In this document: positions 25,157 to 34,488 of the stretch, piece by piece | Layout of the letters: each line of letters begins with the position of its first letter | Position numbering within the stretch: the first letter of the stretch is position 1 | From: Nitrosomonas sp. | Lineage (GTDB): Bacteria; Pseudomonadota; Gammaproteobacteria; Burkholderiales; Nitrosomonadaceae | Assembly: GCA_021604405.1 (NCBI GenBank) | Contig: BQJA01000009.1 | Location: 1-54,988, forward strand | DNA: 54,988 bases | Reading direction: 5' to 3' | The notes under the pieces: model-generated | What the model saw: the letters and a program-made list of their open reading frames with translations, nothing else | Told to the model about the DNA's origin: nothing | Databases searched by the model: none | Made by a program: the position numbers and the translations under genes

Positions 25157-25492
25157 TTAATTACCTGCTGTACCCGCGTAATAAGCAGCAAAATCCTTAA
25201 TATCTTGTTCGGACAGTGATTCTGCTATGGCCTTCATGCTGGGGTGACTGCGCTCACCATTTTTGTATTGATTTAACGCATCAGCCAGATACTGCTCGCT
25301 TTGTCCACCAATTTTAGGCACATGGTATACCACAGGAAATGCGGTACGCCAATCCGGGATTCCGTGACAACCAACACACATGGAATTTTTCTCTTTGGCC
25401 GCCGCCGCATCACCTTCTGCCTGAGCTGCGCCGGAAAATACCAGGAACATACTCGTGGCAAGTAATAATTTCATTATTATTTTTTGTTTCAT
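25157..25492 (-). CDS. Small class I cytochrome c (c553/c4-like)
   Basis: Periplasmic mono-heme cytochrome of 111 residues. Signal peptide about 1-25 (ends AQA), heme motif CVGCH, Met ligand probably in HPSMKAIAESLSEQDIKDFAAYYAG. The C-terminal half parallels the product of 24798-25130, so the two look like half-units of a di-heme c4 split into separate genes, or a tandem duplication. GAGGAGGA precedes the ATG. It is first in the two-gene operon. Confidence 0.92.
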   Translation of the reverse strand: MKQKIIMKLLLATSMFLVFSGAAQAEGDAAAAKEKNSMCVGCHGIPDWRTAFPVVYHVPKIGGQSEQYLADALNQYKNGERSHPSMKAIAESLSEQDIKDFAAYYAGTAGN

Positions 25493-25597
25493 TGTTATCC
25501 TCCTCCTCTCAAAAGTAGAGACTTTAAACGATGCAACTGCTCAGGTCAATGGGCAATCGCACGATGTATCTCCATGTTGTTTATAGGGAAATTGCTG

Positions 25598-27529
25598 TCA
25601 GTTATGAATTTCTGCTGGGTCATATTTTGTTTCCAGCTCATTCCATCTGTCAAAACAGGCCTTCAACTCTCGCTCAATGACTGAAAAACGTTCCTGCAAT
25701 ACTTTTGCTTCCTCCGGAGAATCACGATAAACAGCCGTATCGCTCAATCGTAATGAAATTTTCGCCTGCTCCTTTTCCAGTGTTTCAATCTTTGCAGGTA
25801 ACGCTTCAAGTTCACGTGTCTCATGATAACCCAGTTTACCGCGGGATGCTGGTTTCGGCGGTTTTGATGAAATGGCCGTGGATTTTACAGAATTTACTTT
25901 CTTTTGCACTGTCGTTTTAGTCTCAACAATGCGTCTTGAACGCATCCAGTCCTCATAACCACCCACATATTCTTGCAGCATGCCGTTACCCTCAAATGCA
26001 ATGACTTGCGTAACCACATTATCCAGAAACTCACGATCATGACTCACTAGAAACAATGTGCCGGAATAATCCCGCAACAACATCTCCAGCAATTCAAGTG
26101 TCTCGATATCAAGGTCATTGGTTGGTTCATCCAACACCAACACGTTGGCTGGCCGCGTAAACAATCGAGCCAGCAACAAACGGTTCCGCTCACCGCCCGA
26201 CAAGGACTTGACTGGCGAGCGCGCGCGTTCCGGTGCAAACAGAAAATCTTCCAGGTAGCTTACAACATGCTTCTTGATACCATTAATTTCTATGAATTCC
26301 GAACCTTGACTAATTGTCTCGGTTAATGTCATTTCATCGCTGAGTTGTTCGCGCATTTGATCGAAATAGGCAATCGATAGCTTGGTCCCTTGCCGCACAT
26401 TACCCGTATCCGGTTGCAAATCGCCAAGAATCAGTTTGAGCAACGTTGATTTTCCTGCACCATTGGGGCCCAGCAGCCCAATCCGGTCACCTCGCAAAAT
26501 GCGACAGGAAAAATCTTTCACAACCATTTTGTCAGCAAAACTTTTACTGATATTTTCAAGTTCTGCAACTAACTTGCCAGACCGTTCTCCAGCATCAACA
26601 TTCAGATTTGCCTTACCCATACGCTCGCGCCGTGCAGCGCGCTCTAAGCGCAAGGCCTCCAATTGTCTTACCCGGCCTTCATTACGTGTACGCCGTGCTT
26701 GTATTCCTTTACGTATCCAGGTTTCTTCCTGCGCTAATAGCTTATCAAACTTATGATTATGAACGGCTTCAATTTCAAGCAGCTCCGCTTTTTTATGCTG
26801 ATAATCCGCATAATTCCCCGAAAATGTTTGCAGATTGCCGCGATCCAACTCTATAATCCGCGTCGCCACATTATCCAGAAAACGCCGGTCATGCGTAATC
26901 AGCAGCACGCTGCCAGGAAAATTTTTGAGCAAATCCTCTAGCCACTCGATCGATGAAAAATCCAAATGGTTGGTGGGCTCATCCAGCAACAGAACGTTCG
27001 GTGATGTCACCAATGCGCGCGCCAGCGCCACACGTTTTTTTAATCCGCCGGAAAGATTCCCGACTAATGTATCGGCTGACAGGGCAAGCTTATCGATGAC
27101 CGTTTCGACCCGGGCCTGAATATTCCAACCGTCCTGCGTCTCCAAGGCGCTCTGCAAATCTTGCAATCGCGCGAGCAACGCTTCAGTGTCCGCTTCACCG
27201 CTACTTAGATCATGAGACACCGCATGGTAGTCAAGCAGTAGCTGACTAAGGTTACCCAAACCATTGGAAATTTCTTGAAATACGGTATTACCGGCCTCCA
27301 GCAATGGTTCCTGTGGCACATAAGCCAGCTTTAAAGCTGACGCACACCACAACTTGCCGTCATCCAATTTGACATCACCTGCCAGCACGCGCAGAAGACT
27401 CGATTTGCCACCGCCGTTCCGGCCGATCAGTCCGATACGTTCGCCGGAATCCAGTTGCAAGTCAATATGATCCAGTAACGCATGATGGCCAAATGCGAGG
27501 CAGGCTTTTTCAAGAGTAATTAAAGGCAT
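25598..27529 (-). CDS. uup: ABC-F ATPase Uup
   Basis: Cytoplasmic tandem ABC ATPase acting on ribosomes or DNA-repair intermediates. The 643 residues have ABC1 (Walker A GRNGGGKSS, signature LSGGLKKR, Walker B LLLDEPTNHLD), an interdomain linker rich in Arg and Lys (about 235-300), ABC2 (GPNGAGKST, LSGGERNR, VLDEPTNDLD) and a C-terminal coiled coil (about 555-643) that separates Uup from other ABC-F members. There is no membrane domain. No start alternatives are needed. Confidence 0.94.
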   Translation of the reverse strand: MPLITLEKACLAFGHHALLDHIDLQLDSGERIGLIGRNGGGKSSLLRVLAGDVKLDDGKLWCASALKLAYVPQEPLLEAGNTVFQEISNGLGNLSQLLLDYHAVSHDLSSGEADTEALLARLQDLQSALETQDGWNIQARVETVIDKLALSADTLVGNLSGGLKKRVALARALVTSPNVLLLDEPTNHLDFSSIEWLEDLLKNFPGSVLLITHDRRFLDNVATRIIELDRGNLQTFSGNYADYQHKKAELLEIEAVHNHKFDKLLAQEETWIRKGIQARRTRNEGRVRQLEALRLERAARRERMGKANLNVDAGERSGKLVAELENISKSFADKMVVKDFSCRILRGDRIGLLGPNGAGKSTLLKLILGDLQPDTGNVRQGTKLSIAYFDQMREQLSDEMTLTETISQGSEFIEINGIKKHVVSYLEDFLFAPERARSPVKSLSGGERNRLLLARLFTRPANVLVLDEPTNDLDIETLELLEMLLRDYSGTLFLVSHDREFLDNVVTQVIAFEGNGMLQEYVGGYEDWMRSRRIVETKTTVQKKVNSVKSTAISSKPPKPASRGKLGYHETRELEALPAKIETLEKEQAKISLRLSDTAVYRDSPEEAKVLQERFSVIERELKACFDRWNELETKYDPAEIHN

Positions 27530-27607
27530 AGAAAACCGATCATTATAGGCTTAATCTCGAGGACAGCAATTCTGACATGCTTAGCATGCGCCTTGCAAAC
27601 ACTTGCG

Positions 27608-27637
27608 TTAAAAAAATGGAGCCGCAAGGCTCCATTT
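27608..27637 (-). terminator. Rho-independent terminator of hsp20
   Basis: 10-bp stem AAATGGAGCC / GGCTCCATTT (27614-27623 and 27628-27637) closed by a 4-nt loop. On the minus strand the stem runs into a T tract. It lies about 30 bp after the hsp20 stop. Confidence 0.88.
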
Positions 27638-27665
27638 ATCTTATTGTATTTATTGTTATTTTTAA

Positions 27666-28094
27666 TTAATTGTCCGCCGAAGTAACACTAATTTTCTTCG
27701 GTTGTACGGCCTCTTGTTTTGGAATCGTAATTTCCAACACACCATTTTTAGATAGCGCGGAAATGGCTTCTGCATTTGCTGTATCCGGCAAACTAAAACG
27801 GCGGTAAAAGGAACCATACGTCCGTTCAACCCGCTTATAGTTATCTTTTTCAGTGAGTGCTTCGGTCTTCTTCTCACCCTTGATTGTCAATACGCCTGCT
27901 TCCATGCTGATATCAATTTCCTCAGGTTTAACACCGGGAATATCCGCGTGCAAAACAAACTTATCGGCTTCTTCCTTAATATCGACAGCAGGTGCCCATT
28001 CAGCAGTAGCCGTCGAGCCTTCTGCCGTTCCCTGTTCTAATTCTCTCTGTAAACGATTGAGCAAACTCCAGGGTTCATACCGTGTAATAGCCAT
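27666..28094 (-). CDS. Small heat shock protein, Hsp20/alpha-crystallin family
   Basis: Cytoplasmic holdase chaperone. From the ATG at 28094 (MAITRYEPWSLLNRLQRELE) it has 142 residues. The alpha-crystallin domain (about 40-130) includes ADIPGVKPEEIDISMEAGVL, the GVL motif (NGVLEITIP) and the C-terminal I-x-I-type stretch KKISVT. TGGAGG lies 5-6 nt before this ATG; frames further upstream are untranslated leader. The leader contains a 12-bp hairpin (28119-28147), so heat control could act at RNA level. Confidence 0.95.
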   Translation of the reverse strand: MAITRYEPWSLLNRLQRELEQGTAEGSTATAEWAPAVDIKEEADKFVLHADIPGVKPEEIDISMEAGVLTIKGEKKTEALTEKDNYKRVERTYGSFYRRFSLPDTANAEAISALSKNGVLEITIPKQEAVQPKKISVTSADN

Positions 28095-28118
28095 ACTTAA
28101 CCTCCACAAAAAAATTAA

Positions 28119-28147
28119 ATATCGATAACATCTACTGTTACCGATAT
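28119..28147 (-). repeat. Hairpin in the hsp20 leader (possible RNA regulator)
   Basis: ATATCGATAACA (28119-28130) and TGTTACCGATAT (28136-28147) are inverted with a single mismatch, which becomes a G-U pair in the minus-strand RNA. The loop is 5 nt. A T-rich run and then TGGAGG follow, so this could be an attenuator-like stem, a heat-labile leader structure or an operator. It does not itself cover the Shine-Dalgarno. Confidence 0.55.
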
Positions 28148-28290
28148 AAGAACTTTTATGCAATTTTCAACCCGAAGGTGTAAAGCTATTTTTAGCCGTT
28201 TCAATAGCAAGCATTCATTTGAAGACTAACTTTTTCAAATCTCACCCGCTGCTTCTGAAAATGACCTGGCTGGCAAGCACGTCCGCCATG

Positions 28291-28941
28291 CTAACTTGAT
28301 GGCGTACCGAAATATTTCTGCTTTATCCACCATCCCGCAACCGGGAGTATCAATAACAAAGCTATCCATCCCCAGTTCCGCGCCATCCACCCGGATAGAT
28401 TTCCCTGAACATTGACATTTGCATCAGCCACATTAATGATGGTGGGCGTATCTTTACCTTCCGCATAGACATGAAGATGGAGAAGGAATTTAATCTTATG
28501 GTTGCCCGACGATTCTGGGAAAACATTCCATGTCCAGTGCGTTTCGTCGTCCATGACATACAACTGCTCTTGCGGCCCCGGATTCTCAACGATTAATCCG
28601 TCGCCTACAATCTCAGCTTGCATTTCCGGCGATACCTTCCCCGTAATGCCTTGTATGCCTGTTCCTTCTGCCGTTATATCGCCAATTTTATTGATTAAAT
28701 CCGCCAGTTTCTGGGTTGCCAAATGCATAGACACTTCAAAGCCTTCATACTGCTGCACCTTTGATGGAACCGTAAATGCAGAACTGTCCACTATCGGCAA
28801 TTTAATCGTCAGCGGAATCGCTGACTCCCTGGCAACCGACATCAGGTGCGAAAGGTAATTCATGGTAAATGGCACAATTAACAACACCAGCAAAATTGCG
28901 GCGGGCATTATCATGGTAAAATTACTTCCAGATTTTCGCAT
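28291..28941 (-). CDS. Membrane-anchored protein of unknown function
   Basis: 216 residues with an N-terminal membrane helix (about 10-30), a long extracytoplasmic domain (about 35-185) and a second helix near the C-terminus (about 190-208, WGWIALLLILPVAGWWI) ending in a short basic tail. The outer domain has beta-rich stretches (EQLYVMDDETHWTWNVFPE, HKIKFLLHLHVYAEGK). I do not recognise a family. It stands alone and is divergent from the gene at 29206. I cannot assign a function. Confidence 0.75.
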   Translation of the reverse strand: MRKSGSNFTMIMPAAILLVLLIVPFTMNYLSHLMSVARESAIPLTIKLPIVDSSAFTVPSKVQQYEGFEVSMHLATQKLADLINKIGDITAEGTGIQGITGKVSPEMQAEIVGDGLIVENPGPQEQLYVMDDETHWTWNVFPESSGNHKIKFLLHLHVYAEGKDTPTIINVADANVNVQGNLSGWMARNWGWIALLLILPVAGWWIKQKYFGTPSS

Positions 28942-29205
28942 TATCCCTCCATTACTCTAGCACGCTGCAATCACATCATTCATCATTCATCATTCAACAA
29001 ATTAATCTGGCCATAATCACACACGCAACAGAATGAATTACAATATCATTTAAAAAGTATTCACCCAATAGCAAATGGTGCTTATGTTTTGCAATATTGT
29101 CCATAATACGGATCATTCTCGCCTGACATGAGCCCTGATTTGAAATATTACGTCGATAAATTTGCTAAACTTGCTATAAAAATGACTATTGAGCGAGAAT
29201 AAATC

Positions 29206-29631
29206 ATGCAAACTAAAAATTCAAAAACTCCTGATACCGCACGGAACATCTGGCCAAAACTTATCACAATTTCACTGATCTTACTGATAGCCATCGTTGC
29301 AGTATCACTTCTCCCCCGGGGCTTTTCCGATGACACTTCGTTGATTGGAAAAGGCACCAACGCATTAGTGCTGATTCATGATAACAATATTCTTCAAAGT
29401 GGGGAAACGATGGTTGCCATGAATGAGGTTAGAGACGAATATGCTGAACGCCTGGAATTCATCGTTGTTGATATAAAAACCCCTTCAGGCAAAGTATTTT
29501 CCGACAGATACAGCCTCCAACCGGCTGCATTGGTATTTTTTTCCGCAAACGGAGAAATACGTCAGACACTTTACACGCCGCAAACAGGCGATTCATTACG
29601 TCAAGAACTAAACAAAATTTTCCAATACTAG
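29206..29631 (+). CDS. Membrane-anchored thioredoxin-fold-like protein without CxxC
   Basis: 141 residues. One N-terminal membrane helix (about 17-37) is followed by a domain that reads like a thioredoxin fold: NALVLIHDNNILQSGETMVAMNEV, the strand LEFIVVDIKT, and YSLQPAALVFFSANGEIRQTL with the cis-Pro-like position. The redox CxxC is absent, so it is unlikely to exchange disulfides. It lies 56 bp before yaaA on the same strand. Function not known. Confidence 0.65.
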   Translation: MQTKNSKTPDTARNIWPKLITISLILLIAIVAVSLLPRGFSDDTSLIGKGTNALVLIHDNNILQSGETMVAMNEVRDEYAERLEFIVVDIKTPSGKVFSDRYSLQPAALVFFSANGEIRQTLYTPQTGDSLRQELNKIFQY

Positions 29632-29687
29632 GCATATAGTTGATTCGCGCCAATTCCTCAGCCTCGAAATAAATATATGACCAACCT

Positions 29688-30470
29688 ATGTTGATTGTTA
29701 TTTCACCCGCTAAAACGCTTGATTTTGAAACGCCGGCCACAACCAGAAAGCATACGATGCCAGGTTTTCTTGATGACTCGGCGAAACTAATTGATCAACT
29801 GAGGCAGCTGGAGCCGGATCAAATAGGCAAATTGATGTCCATCAGCCCGAAGCTCGCCACGCTCAATTCAAATCGCTACCACCAATGGTCATTACCTTTC
29901 AATCTGGACAACGCAAAACAGTCGATTCTGGCTTTCAAAGGTGATGTTTACACCGGCCTAGATGCAACATCCTTAAACACTGATGAACTGGCCTTTGCTC
30001 AAGAACATCTGCGCATTCTTTCCGGATTGTATGGTATTCTTCGTCCACTGGATCTTATCCAGCCCTATCGACTGGAGATGGGCACGCAACTAAACAATCT
30101 TCGTGGCAAGGATCTCTATGCATTCTGGGGCGACATTATTACTGACGCCATTAGCCAGGACATTGACAAGCAACAAGACACCACATTGATCAATTTAGCC
30201 TCCAATGAATACTTTAAATCCGTCAGGCCGGAAAACCTAAACGCCAACGTCATCACCCCGGTATTCAAAGATCAAAAAAACGGCATCTATAAAATAATCA
30301 GTTTTTTTGCCAAAAAAGCCCGTGGTCTGATGAGCCGCTATATAATTCAACATAAACTGACAAATCCGGAAGATATCAAACATTTTGATGCGGCGGGTTA
30401 TTCCTTTGATACAAATGCAAGCACCCAAGACAAATGGATTTTCACCCGTGACAACCCAGAAAACGTCTAA
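29688..30470 (+). CDS. yaaA: Peroxide stress protein YaaA (UPF0246)
   Basis: Cytoplasmic protein that in E. coli lowers free iron during peroxide stress. The 260 residues match the family, with the start MLIVISPAKTLDFE, then FKGDVYTGLDA, LRILSGLYGILRPLDLIQPYRLEMGT, NLASNEYFKSV and the basic C-terminal KKARGLMSRYII. Family function rests on E. coli work; here only the sequence match is seen. Confidence 0.93.
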   Translation: MLIVISPAKTLDFETPATTRKHTMPGFLDDSAKLIDQLRQLEPDQIGKLMSISPKLATLNSNRYHQWSLPFNLDNAKQSILAFKGDVYTGLDATSLNTDELAFAQEHLRILSGLYGILRPLDLIQPYRLEMGTQLNNLRGKDLYAFWGDIITDAISQDIDKQQDTTLINLASNEYFKSVRPENLNANVITPVFKDQKNGIYKIISFFAKKARGLMSRYIIQHKLTNPEDIKHFDAAGYSFDTNASTQDKWIFTRDNPENV

Positions 30471-30886
30471 TGGCAAGTTACATTTGTTAAGTGACTGACT
30501 AATCATCAAAACCAGTCAGTCCCGTATCTATTCGCTTCGATAAATAAATACAGGTCTACTATTAATAAAATATTTTTCGGGCAAACTGAAAGGGAAATTG
30601 GATTTATCATGATGAACAATGGCCGCCCACAACACAGGAGTTATTTGCTAGGTTCTTGAAAAGCAGATCGCTGCTATATCTTAGGAACAACTTGCGTGTT
30701 AGTGCCTTATCCAACATATACAGTCTGCCAATCATTCATTATTCCAGATGACGGCCACTAGCAAATAACTTTTAACATCAGCAAAAAAACAATCGCTTCA
30801 GCCAATACCAGGAACCCTACGCAAGAATTTTATGACTATATTGCATTTAATGCCCTATACAGCCTTGACCAGGTGGAATATCTACC
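30471..30886. other. Gene-free stretch with two inverted repeats
   Basis: 416 bp before the diguanylate cyclase gene. GACTGACT (30493-30500) / AGTCAGTC (30514-30521) form a hairpin just after yaaA without a T tract. Further on, GTTATTTGCTAG (30640-30651) and CTAGCAAATAAC (30758-30769) are perfect 12-bp inverted repeats around 106 bp. No gene is seen. The AGGTGG at 30871-30876 serves the cyclase. Confidence 0.6.
30640..30769. repeat. 130-bp element bounded by perfect 12-bp inverted repeats
   Basis: Terminal arms GTTATTTGCTAG and CTAGCAAATAAC enclose 106 bp with no long open frame. No target-site duplication is visible at the flanks. It could be a MITE-like remnant or a long stem in the leader of the diguanylate cyclase mRNA. 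Confidence 0.45.
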
Positions 30887-32533
30887 TTGAAAAGCATTAA
30901 AAGTAAAATTTTCGTCTTTGCAATGCTAGCGACGCTTATTCCATCTCTCGGACTAGGCCTGTTATCGTTCCGGCTCAATGAAGCGCTCATCAATGATAAT
31001 TTGACACGCGAGCTTCTTAGCCTGGCCGACTTTACCAGCCGCGAACTGGATCTGTGGGTTAATGAACAAATCCAAGCAACAAGCGCATTATCTACATCCG
31101 ATATCGTGATTAACAGACTTTCGGTCACATCCCAGACACAAGCAGATAAAATAAATATATCACAACAGGATTTGACTCAATATTTGCGCGCTGTACACGA
31201 AAAACTAGACACTGTACTGGAACTGACCGTAGTCGACACGGATGGAAAACTAATCGCCAGCAGTGCCGACTTACCAGCGCCCGTTGTGCTCCCACAGAAC
31301 TGGCCGCAAAATGCATCAATTAACGGCATCGTATCTAAGCCACCTCATTGGAACAAACGCTTATCAGCTGCAACACTTAGCATTGCAATTCCTGTTCTTT
31401 CATATGACGATTTTGTTATCGGTGCACTCGTTACAACGTTGGATTTGCAATCCTTAAAACCAAGCTTAAAAGATACGACAAAGCTTCCTCTTGGTGATGT
31501 GATGTTAGTAGATGCGGCTGGCAATGTGCTGCTTAGCAGTCATAACGAAACAAATCAGCTTGTTTCTTTAGATGCCGAGCTGTTAAGCCAATTACAGGCG
31601 CAAAACAGAAAACCTTTTACTTTTACAAGTGTCATGCAGCGCAAAGTTATTGGGCTTGGTTATATATATAACAAATTGCAACTCACAATTATTGCTGAAA
31701 GAGACCATCAAGAGGTCTATGCTGCTTGGATAAATCTGCGCAACCTGTTTCTTGCTTTGGTGAGTGTATTAATACTGATGGTAACAGCAATTGCATTGCG
31801 CATGGGGCATGCTATAGTTAAACCGCTGCAAGACCTGATCAGTGCGACTAAACATATTGTCGAAGGCGACCTAGATGTCCGGTTAACGATCACGAGGAAC
31901 GATGAACTGGGTCAGTTAGCGCGTACCTTTAACCGAATGACGGAGGAACTGCTGCAGAAACAGGCTAAAATCATCGCTAACAATAAAGCGATGCGACAAA
32001 AAAATAAACAGCTGGAAGCACTGTCAGTTACCGACGGCCTAACCGGCCTCTACAATCGCAACAAACTCAACATGATAATCGCTGATCAACTGGCGCGATT
32101 CAAGCGCAACCACCGTCCTTTTGCTGTACTGATGATGGATGTTGATCATTTCAAGACACTGAATGATAATCTGGGCCACATTGTCGGCGATAGAATTTTA
32201 ACTGCCGTCGCCAAAATACTGGTTCAATCCATCCGCAGCGTGGATTTTGCAGCACGATACGGTGGTGACGAATTCATTATTATTCTGACTGAAAATACTG
32301 TAAATGAAGCCCTCAATACAGCAGAACGGATACGATCACAGGTCGCAGAGAGTCTTCACGGACCCGATGAGAAGAAAATTACCATAACATTAAGTATCGG
32401 TATCGTACAATGTGAACCCGGGGATACGACATCGACAATTTTACTGACGCGCGCTGACAACGCGCTGTATGCAGCTAAACATGCCGGACGTAACCAGTCC
32501 TACTGTATTCGTCCTGGTCAAGCACAGCCATAA
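30887..32533 (+). CDS. Diguanylate cyclase with extracytoplasmic sensor, HAMP and GGDEF domains
   Basis: Inner-membrane enzyme making cyclic-di-GMP. The 548 residues start at TTG (AGGTGG upstream). TM1 (about 8-28), a periplasmic Cache-like sensor (about 35-275), TM2 (about 287-305), HAMP (about 308-360), a short coil, then GGDEF (about 380-545). The active site is intact (RYGGDEF, 457-463). The inhibitory I-site RxxD (R450 to D453) lies five residues before it, so product inhibition is likely. The metal-binding Asp is in MDVDHFKTLND. The sensed ligand is unknown. Confidence 0.94.
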   Translation: MKSIKSKIFVFAMLATLIPSLGLGLLSFRLNEALINDNLTRELLSLADFTSRELDLWVNEQIQATSALSTSDIVINRLSVTSQTQADKINISQQDLTQYLRAVHEKLDTVLELTVVDTDGKLIASSADLPAPVVLPQNWPQNASINGIVSKPPHWNKRLSAATLSIAIPVLSYDDFVIGALVTTLDLQSLKPSLKDTTKLPLGDVMLVDAAGNVLLSSHNETNQLVSLDAELLSQLQAQNRKPFTFTSVMQRKVIGLGYIYNKLQLTIIAERDHQEVYAAWINLRNLFLALVSVLILMVTAIALRMGHAIVKPLQDLISATKHIVEGDLDVRLTITRNDELGQLARTFNRMTEELLQKQAKIIANNKAMRQKNKQLEALSVTDGLTGLYNRNKLNMIIADQLARFKRNHRPFAVLMMDVDHFKTLNDNLGHIVGDRILTAVAKILVQSIRSVDFAARYGGDEFIIILTENTVNEALNTAERIRSQVAESLHGPDEKKITITLSIGIVQCEPGDTTSTILLTRADNALYAAKHAGRNQSYCIRPGQAQP

Positions 32534-32553
32534 ACAGAAAACAAATTGTCACC

Positions 32554-33393
32554 CTATTCTCTGGCAGTTTCTCTGGGCTTTTGTTGATCGCCCAGTATTT
32601 TCACCAGTGCATTTAACACCCACCCCTGACGTCCATCTTCTGTTTGCACCCTAAACCAATTTCCCCGATAAGCATTTGCCACCAATATGTAACCCTTCTC
32701 CAGAATATTGAGTATCTTTGCATTACCATGCGGATTCTGACGCAAGTTAACATCAGTTATCGTTTGCAACACAAAAGGTACATGAATTGGAACGGTTTTA
32801 CGGTTGTAATAAGATTCCTGACGGTTCTGATCTGCCAACATATTAATGAATTCCTGGGCCTGTGAGGCATAATTCATTGCGGCGACATAATTATCCTGCC
32901 TATAGGACGCTAAAGCAGCATCAAGTAAATTTTGTGCCTGTTGTTGCAACGCCTGGCTGGTGTCCGAAATTTGCGTCCGCTTCAAACTTTCCATTGCCAC
33001 TTCCGCCTCCGCAATGGTTGATGCAGTGCTTGGTTTTGTAGCCAATCGATGCAACCGGGTCTGGGCGCGGGCAACTTCACTGCTCGCTTCTTGCTGTTCC
33101 TTATCCTGACTCTGTTGATATGCGTGTTGTTGACGGATTACATTGTCTTTTTTTTTGATTAAATCCTGCAGTCGTTTGATTTCATCATGAAGCTGCAATA
33201 TTGCAATTTCATTATAGGCGGACGACGCTTCTATCACCGGTTCAGTGGTATGCATTGGTTCCTGATACGCGCAACCAATCACCATATTTACACTAAGCAA
33301 CACAATGACTAATTGAAATAATCTTGATCCGCGAAAAAACGGCAAAAACAATAAATGATAATTTATCAATGGTGTATTCACACTGCCAGACAA
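32554..33393 (-). CDS. SH3b-domain lipoprotein
   Basis: 279 residues. A hydrophobic N-terminal segment ends in the lipobox VIGC (about 38-41), so the mature protein is probably a lipoprotein. A coiled-coil region (about 65-120) and a helical repeat-like segment (about 135-185, LLDAALASYRQDNYVAAMNYA) precede a C-terminal SH3b domain (about 205-265: VNLRQNPHGNAKIL, WFRVQTEDGRQGWV), a fold that often binds cell-wall peptides. The first 20 residues before the hydrophobic stretch are unusual and a later start is possible. It converges on the cyclase gene, with 20 bp between stops. Confidence 0.82.
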   Translation of the reverse strand: MSGSVNTPLINYHLLFLPFFRGSRLFQLVIVLLSVNMVIGCAYQEPMHTTEPVIEASSAYNEIAILQLHDEIKRLQDLIKKKDNVIRQQHAYQQSQDKEQQEASSEVARAQTRLHRLATKPSTASTIAEAEVAMESLKRTQISDTSQALQQQAQNLLDAALASYRQDNYVAAMNYASQAQEFINMLADQNRQESYYNRKTVPIHVPFVLQTITDVNLRQNPHGNAKILNILEKGYILVANAYRGNWFRVQTEDGRQGWVLNALVKILGDQQKPRETARE

Positions 33394-33534
33394 CGCATAA
33401 CGAATATATCGACAAAAACAAACTAAACTTTAGTGATATCCATTAATTAATTCAAAAAATACCGCCAGACAAAGAATCTGTAACTGAAAATCTCTAGAAA
33501 AATATAACGTTGATATATTGGACCCGACAAATTA

Positions 33535-34362
33535 TTATCGGTTCAGTAGAATTTCAACGACAAATTTGCTGCCAATATAGGCGAGAATTAGTGCGACAAA
33601 ACCGGTCAATATCCACCGTACAGCAACGCGCCCACGCCAGCCATAAAGCTGCCTGCCAATGAGCAAGGCAGCAAAGATGCCCCAGGAAATAAAACCAAAC
33701 AATGTCTTATGTGTAAACGTCAAGGGCTGGTCAAAGACTTCTTGAGAAAATATGACGCCACTGAGAAGCGTAAGTGTTAATAGAACAAATCCGATCCAGA
33801 TAATACGGAATAATAATTTTTCCATTACTAAAAGTGGCGGTAGATTTGTTAAAATCGAAGATATTGCCGGATGATGCAAACGATACTCCACTACCTTCAT
33901 TAGCAATGCATGGAAAACACCGATAGTCAGTAAACTATACGCCAGCATAGCGACAAGCAGGTGCGCCTTAAAAGCAGGTGATTCAGTATTCGGCAAAGGA
34001 TGCAGCGAAGGAAAAACCATGGACAGCAAAACTGCAATCGCTGCAACGGCAACCAAAGGAGCGATCAATGTCTGCAATCCTTCTAGACGATAAAAAAATC
34101 CTGAGAACCAGTAAATTAGAACCGTTAACCACACAATAGATGAAATTGCGTTTACAACCCCGAAACTTAAGCCTTCGTCGATGAATATCGACTGATACAA
34201 TGTCATGCCATGCAATATCAGCGGTACCAGTAAAACATAACGTTCCCATACGGGTCCTTGGTTCACGATTGTCATTGTTTCTTGCCACCTTGTTCGCCAA
34301 AAATACCATCCAACTAGCGTATAAGACAAAACAGCAGCGAGATAAGTTAGAATGCTGGACAT
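33535..34362 (-). CDS. CcsA/YpjD-like cytochrome c assembly family membrane protein
   Basis: 275 residues with about eight membrane segments. It matches the family of inner-membrane proteins often encoded next to ffh (E. coli YpjD). The segments AFKAHLLVAMLAYSLLTIGVFHALLM and FTHKTLFGFISWGIFAALLIGR contain the His residues that hold heme in CcsA relatives. A role in heme handling or cytochrome c assembly is inferred from the family only. It is divergent from ffh. Confidence 0.85.
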   Translation of the reverse strand: MSSILTYLAAVLSYTLVGWYFWRTRWQETMTIVNQGPVWERYVLLVPLILHGMTLYQSIFIDEGLSFGVVNAISSIVWLTVLIYWFSGFFYRLEGLQTLIAPLVAVAAIAVLLSMVFPSLHPLPNTESPAFKAHLLVAMLAYSLLTIGVFHALLMKVVEYRLHHPAISSILTNLPPLLVMEKLLFRIIWIGFVLLTLTLLSGVIFSQEVFDQPLTFTHKTLFGFISWGIFAALLIGRQLYGWRGRVAVRWILTGFVALILAYIGSKFVVEILLNR

Positions 34363-34488
34363 TGATGTTACCGATTAAAAGCAGAAGTCAATATACATAT
34401 AAAAATGATTTTGTTTAGTCTACATGGCGTATCAACAAATTCAAAGTACTAAGCAGGGTATTTCAACTAAATTTTTGAGGTCTTAACT

